Assembly (NCBI GenBank): GCA_021443825.1 | Contig: JABUTE010000263.1 | Location: 1-43,432, forward strand | DNA: 43,432 nt | Direction of reading: 5' to 3' | From: Bacillota bacterium | Lineage (GTDB): Bacteria; Bacillota; Clostridia; Peptostreptococcales; Anaerovoracaceae | Part shown: positions 40,628 through 43,432 of the stretch, one piece after another | Layout of the letters: each line of letters begins with the position of its first letter | Position numbering within the stretch: the first letter of the stretch is position 1 | Translations under genes and position numbers: made by a program | Notes under the pieces: generated by a model | Told to the model about the DNA's origin: nothing | The model's input: the letters and a program-made list of their open reading frames with translations, nothing else | Database searches by the model: none

Positions 40628-43396
40628 ATGAAACGATTCTTATCTCTTTTACTCTCTCTTGCGCTGACCGTATCGGCCTTGCCGATGGTCGTCTTTGCAG
40701 AGGAATCCGATATCACCTTCAGCGACCTTTCCGTCGACATCGCAGAGGATGCCGTCTACGGAGATCTCTGGGGTGATATCGTTGCTTTTTCCGGCGGTAC
40801 TGCCACAGCAAACGGCGAGCCGGTAGAAGGAACCTTTACTCTTAAGGATGCCGATGCGCCGGTGCCCGGTGCCGGACGTCAGGCCTGGCAGATCCTGTTT
40901 AATTCCGCAGACGGCAATTATACTGATGTGATCGCCCAAAGCGGCACCATCGAAGTCGCAAAAGCGGAGTTGACGGCGACGGTGCGCAATCTCCAGGTTG
41001 TATACGGATCGGAATCTCCCTATAATGCCGTTGATCCTTATCAAGTAGAGATCGCCGGCTTTGTCGAAGGTGATGATGAATCGGTCCTCCTCGGAACACC
41101 GGTCTATACCGGATATACCAAGGGCGACAATGCTGATGTCTATTCCATCGAATTGTCCGGCTTGTCTGCGCAGAACTATAATATCTCTTATTATCCCGGA
41201 CAATTAACGGTAGGGCCCAGACTGATCCAGATATGGAATAATTCTCTGTATTTGGAAAAGACCTACGATGGTTTATTTACCGCCGGTGCGGATATTTCTA
41301 AAACAGGTTCACTTGTCATTTCGAACAAGTACGGTTCCGACGATGTAGACATCGACTTTAACAGAAACACAGGCAATGCTGTAGTCACATTTGATCAGAA
41401 GGATGTGGGTCAGTATTCTGTTACCATTGCAGGCATGGCCCTTATCGGTGCTGATAAGGATAATTACCGACTGAATGCCACCTATGTGATGGATGATGTT
41501 TCCGGCGAGATCACTCCCGCAGACATCACCGGGGAAATGCCCCCTGCGAATAAAAAAGTATTAGCCGGCAGCGGCAGCTTTGAAGAGCCTGTTATAAAGG
41601 GCTTTGCTTCCGATCCGAAAATTTACGGTACATTTCTTTATTCCTATGGAGATATTACCCGTGGCAGCCAATCAGATGTTGAATCTGCGCTGTCCCGTCT
41701 TCCTGTCGGAACGACCGGAACCATCAACTGGACCTTTGATCCTTCTCCCAGCGATAATCTAAATAATTATCGAGGTACGGTCACCGGTTCGATCAACTTT
41801 ACCGTTGCCGAGATCCTGTTTCTCGTTGCCGGAACAGATGCGACCGTTGATAACGTCATCGATGTCAAGATCGATGCGCCGGTCTACGGCGACAGCTGGA
41901 GCAGCATTCTCGACATCGATGCATCGCATATCACGGCCCTGACCGGCGACGGAGCAGTCTCCGGAACCTATTCGCTGGATGTTTCCGGTAATCCCGGAGT
42001 CGGCACTCAGACCTATCGGTTGCTGTTCAGCGGAACTTCCGCAAGCCATACCTATACCGACATGGAAGTTTTGACCGGTTCTGTTGCCATTGCGCCTCGG
42101 CCCCTTACCGTCACCTGGAGCGGCGATGAAAACCTTGTTTACGACGAAAACCCCAAGAGCGTTACGGCAGAGGTGTCCGGAGCTGTCGACGGTGAGGATG
42201 TGACCGTATCGGTCCGCGGCGGAGACAAAATAATTCCCGGCACTTATCAGGCAACCGCCTCCCTGCTTTTCGGCCCCGGTGTAGACCCCGATAACTACTG
42301 CGTCAATGAGGCCGATCTGCGCAGATCCTATACCATCGTGCCCGGCACGATCACCGGCGATATCGGATTTACGCCTGTAAAAACAAGCGGAAAGACCTTT
42401 GCCGATCTTCAGATCAACTACGGCACCCTGGAACCTGCAAACGGAGTGCTTATCGTCACGGATGCGACGGGCGAACAGGTAGACGATTCTACCCCGGTCG
42501 AAAAGAATGAGATCTATAACTATCGTTATGATTATCCGCATTACTATACGTATTACGGCTCCTTCGTTCCGTGGAAGACGGCAAGCGGCAGCGTTTCCGA
42601 TGATTCTCAGGGAAAGAATACCCTTTCCTTTAATACCAACGGCGGAAGCGAGCTCGTTTCGATCAGCAAGCTGCGCGGAAACATCATCGATCTGGAAGAG
42701 TATACTCCTCATAAAGAGGGCTTCGAGTTCGAAGGCTGGTATTCCGATCCCCAGCTGACCAACAGGATCACCACCATTCAGCTCGGGGCGAACATGACCG
42801 TTTACGCCAAGTGGGTCGCTGTTCTGCCCGCAGGAGGCTTCTTCACCGATGTTGCTGCAGACAGCTGGTATCAGGCTTATGTAAACGACCTGTATGAGCG
42901 CGATATCATTCACGGCTTCTCAGACGGAAGCTTTAAGCCCAACAGCAGCATCACCAGAGCCCAGTTTGTGACCATTCTGGCAAATATGGCAAAGGCAGAT
43001 CTGAGCAGCTACACTGACGTAGTCTTTACCGATGTAGCAAAAGGCGACTGGTATTTCGGGGCCACCTGTTGGGCATACGAAAACGGTGTCGTTATGGGCC
43101 ATGATGACGGAACCTTCCGTCCCAATGCACCGATCACCCGCCAGGAGCTTTGCACCGTGCTCGACCGGTTTGCAGGCAATGTTATGAAATTTGAGCTCGC
43201 AAGCCCTGAAGCTGCCGAAGCCTTTGCTGACGCAGATCAGATCGCACCCTATGCGGCGGCATCTGTCAATAAGCTGAAGGCAGCCGGCATCATCAGCGGC
43301 AAAGGAAACAATATCTTTGCTCCCAACGCGCCTGCCACGAGAGCAGAGGTCTGCAAGATGGTCTCTGTGCTGCTGGACATAGTTGAAACTAGATAA
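40628..43396 (+). CDS. Secreted surface protein with MBG-like repeats, a Listeria-Bacteroides repeat and three SLH domains
   Basis: 922 residues from ATG 40628, GAGG eight bases upstream; an earlier in-frame GTG (40595) would spoil the signal peptide. The signal peptide covers residues 1-24 (cut after VFA). Beta-rich MBG/YDG-like adhesin repeats fill about 25-600 (VAKAELTATVRNLQVVYG, PRPLTVTWSGDENLVYD). A Listeria-Bacteroides repeat is at about 665-729 (EGFEFEGWYSDPQL, TVYAKW). Three SLH domains follow (about 736-795, 797-860, 864-922), which bind pyruvylated wall polymer. It starts 29 bases after csrA with no terminator between. A wall-anchored adhesin is likely; ligand unknown. Confidence 0.88.
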   Translation: MKRFLSLLLSLALTVSALPMVVFAEESDITFSDLSVDIAEDAVYGDLWGDIVAFSGGTATANGEPVEGTFTLKDADAPVPGAGRQAWQILFNSADGNYTDVIAQSGTIEVAKAELTATVRNLQVVYGSESPYNAVDPYQVEIAGFVEGDDESVLLGTPVYTGYTKGDNADVYSIELSGLSAQNYNISYYPGQLTVGPRLIQIWNNSLYLEKTYDGLFTAGADISKTGSLVISNKYGSDDVDIDFNRNTGNAVVTFDQKDVGQYSVTIAGMALIGADKDNYRLNATYVMDDVSGEITPADITGEMPPANKKVLAGSGSFEEPVIKGFASDPKIYGTFLYSYGDITRGSQSDVESALSRLPVGTTGTINWTFDPSPSDNLNNYRGTVTGSINFTVAEILFLVAGTDATVDNVIDVKIDAPVYGDSWSSILDIDASHITALTGDGAVSGTYSLDVSGNPGVGTQTYRLLFSGTSASHTYTDMEVLTGSVAIAPRPLTVTWSGDENLVYDENPKSVTAEVSGAVDGEDVTVSVRGGDKIIPGTYQATASLLFGPGVDPDNYCVNEADLRRSYTIVPGTITGDIGFTPVKTSGKTFADLQINYGTLEPANGVLIVTDATGEQVDDSTPVEKNEIYNYRYDYPHYYTYYGSFVPWKTASGSVSDDSQGKNTLSFNTNGGSELVSISKLRGNIIDLEEYTPHKEGFEFEGWYSDPQLTNRITTIQLGANMTVYAKWVAVLPAGGFFTDVAADSWYQAYVNDLYERDIIHGFSDGSFKPNSSITRAQFVTILANMAKADLSSYTDVVFTDVAKGDWYFGATCWAYENGVVMGHDDGTFRPNAPITRQELCTVLDRFAGNVMKFELASPEAAEAFADADQIAPYAAASVNKLKAAGIISGKGNNIFAPNAPATRAEVCKMVSVLLDIVETR

Positions 43397-43432
43397 AACA
43401 TCGCTTGTCTGTTCATCAAGAACAGCAGCCCT
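43397..43432 (+). other. Window end, no feature seen
   Basis: 36 bases after the SLH protein stop, with TGTTC and GAACA as a short inverted repeat around CATCAA that may begin a terminator cut by the window edge. Confidence 0.3.

Overview
The window reads as a chromosomal segment of a motile, Gram-positive (monoderm) bacterium, most likely a Clostridia member of the Lachnospirales/Oscillospirales type. The evidence: a complete flagellar gene set without the L- and P-ring genes flgH and flgI; AGGAGG-type ribosome sites throughout; FlgM, FliW and CsrA together; a DUF6470/YviE-like gene between flgL and fliW; a YlqG/YlqH-like pair; and a surface protein with three SLH domains. Base composition is moderately GC-rich in genes and AT-rich in promoter regions. 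Family-level placement is inference.

Layout. Positions 2-4463 hold the 3' end of a solute-binding protein gene and the oppBCDF genes of a peptide ABC importer, closed by a terminator. Positions 4538-5055 are an AT-rich regulatory gap. Positions 5056-26237 form one very compact operon of 26 genes: flgB flgC fliE, a c-di-GMP-I (GEMM-I) riboswitch, fliF fliG fliH fliI fliJ fliK flgD, a small flagellar operon protein, flgE flbD motA motB fliM fliN fliO fliP fliQ fliR flhB flhA, the sigma-28 gene (fliA/sigD) and two flgF/flgG-type rod genes. A bidirectional terminator follows. A lone minus-strand gene (26289-26963) encodes a ComFB-family protein. Then come fliD fliS and a FliT-like gene, an orphan FtsE-like ATPase with a membrane-anchored partner of unknown function, the flagellin gene with a 177-nt leader, a YlqG-like/FhlB-like/PilZ group, and flgM flgN flgK flgL DUF6470 fliW csrA, followed closely by the SLH protein gene.

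How it works together. The long operon builds the basal body, export gate, motor and hook and also makes the sigma factor. FlgM holds that sigma until the hook is finished. Late genes then start from sigma-D type promoters, of which I see good matches before flagellin, the YlqG-like gene and flgM. FliW and CsrA set flagellin translation; the flagellin leader has a stem with an AAGGAA hexaloop just above its Shine-Dalgarno site, the layout expected for CsrA. A near-identical AAGGAA hairpin lies in the fliF leader.

The most striking theme is cyclic di-GMP. The window holds a GEMM-I riboswitch inside the flagellar operon, a PilZ protein with intact binding motifs, and a ComFB-family protein (relatives are reported to bind c-di-GMP). 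The riboswitch terminator shares its left arm with the aptamer P2 stem, which predicts that ligand permits read-through into fliF. No fliL, flhF or flhG is present at their customary positions.
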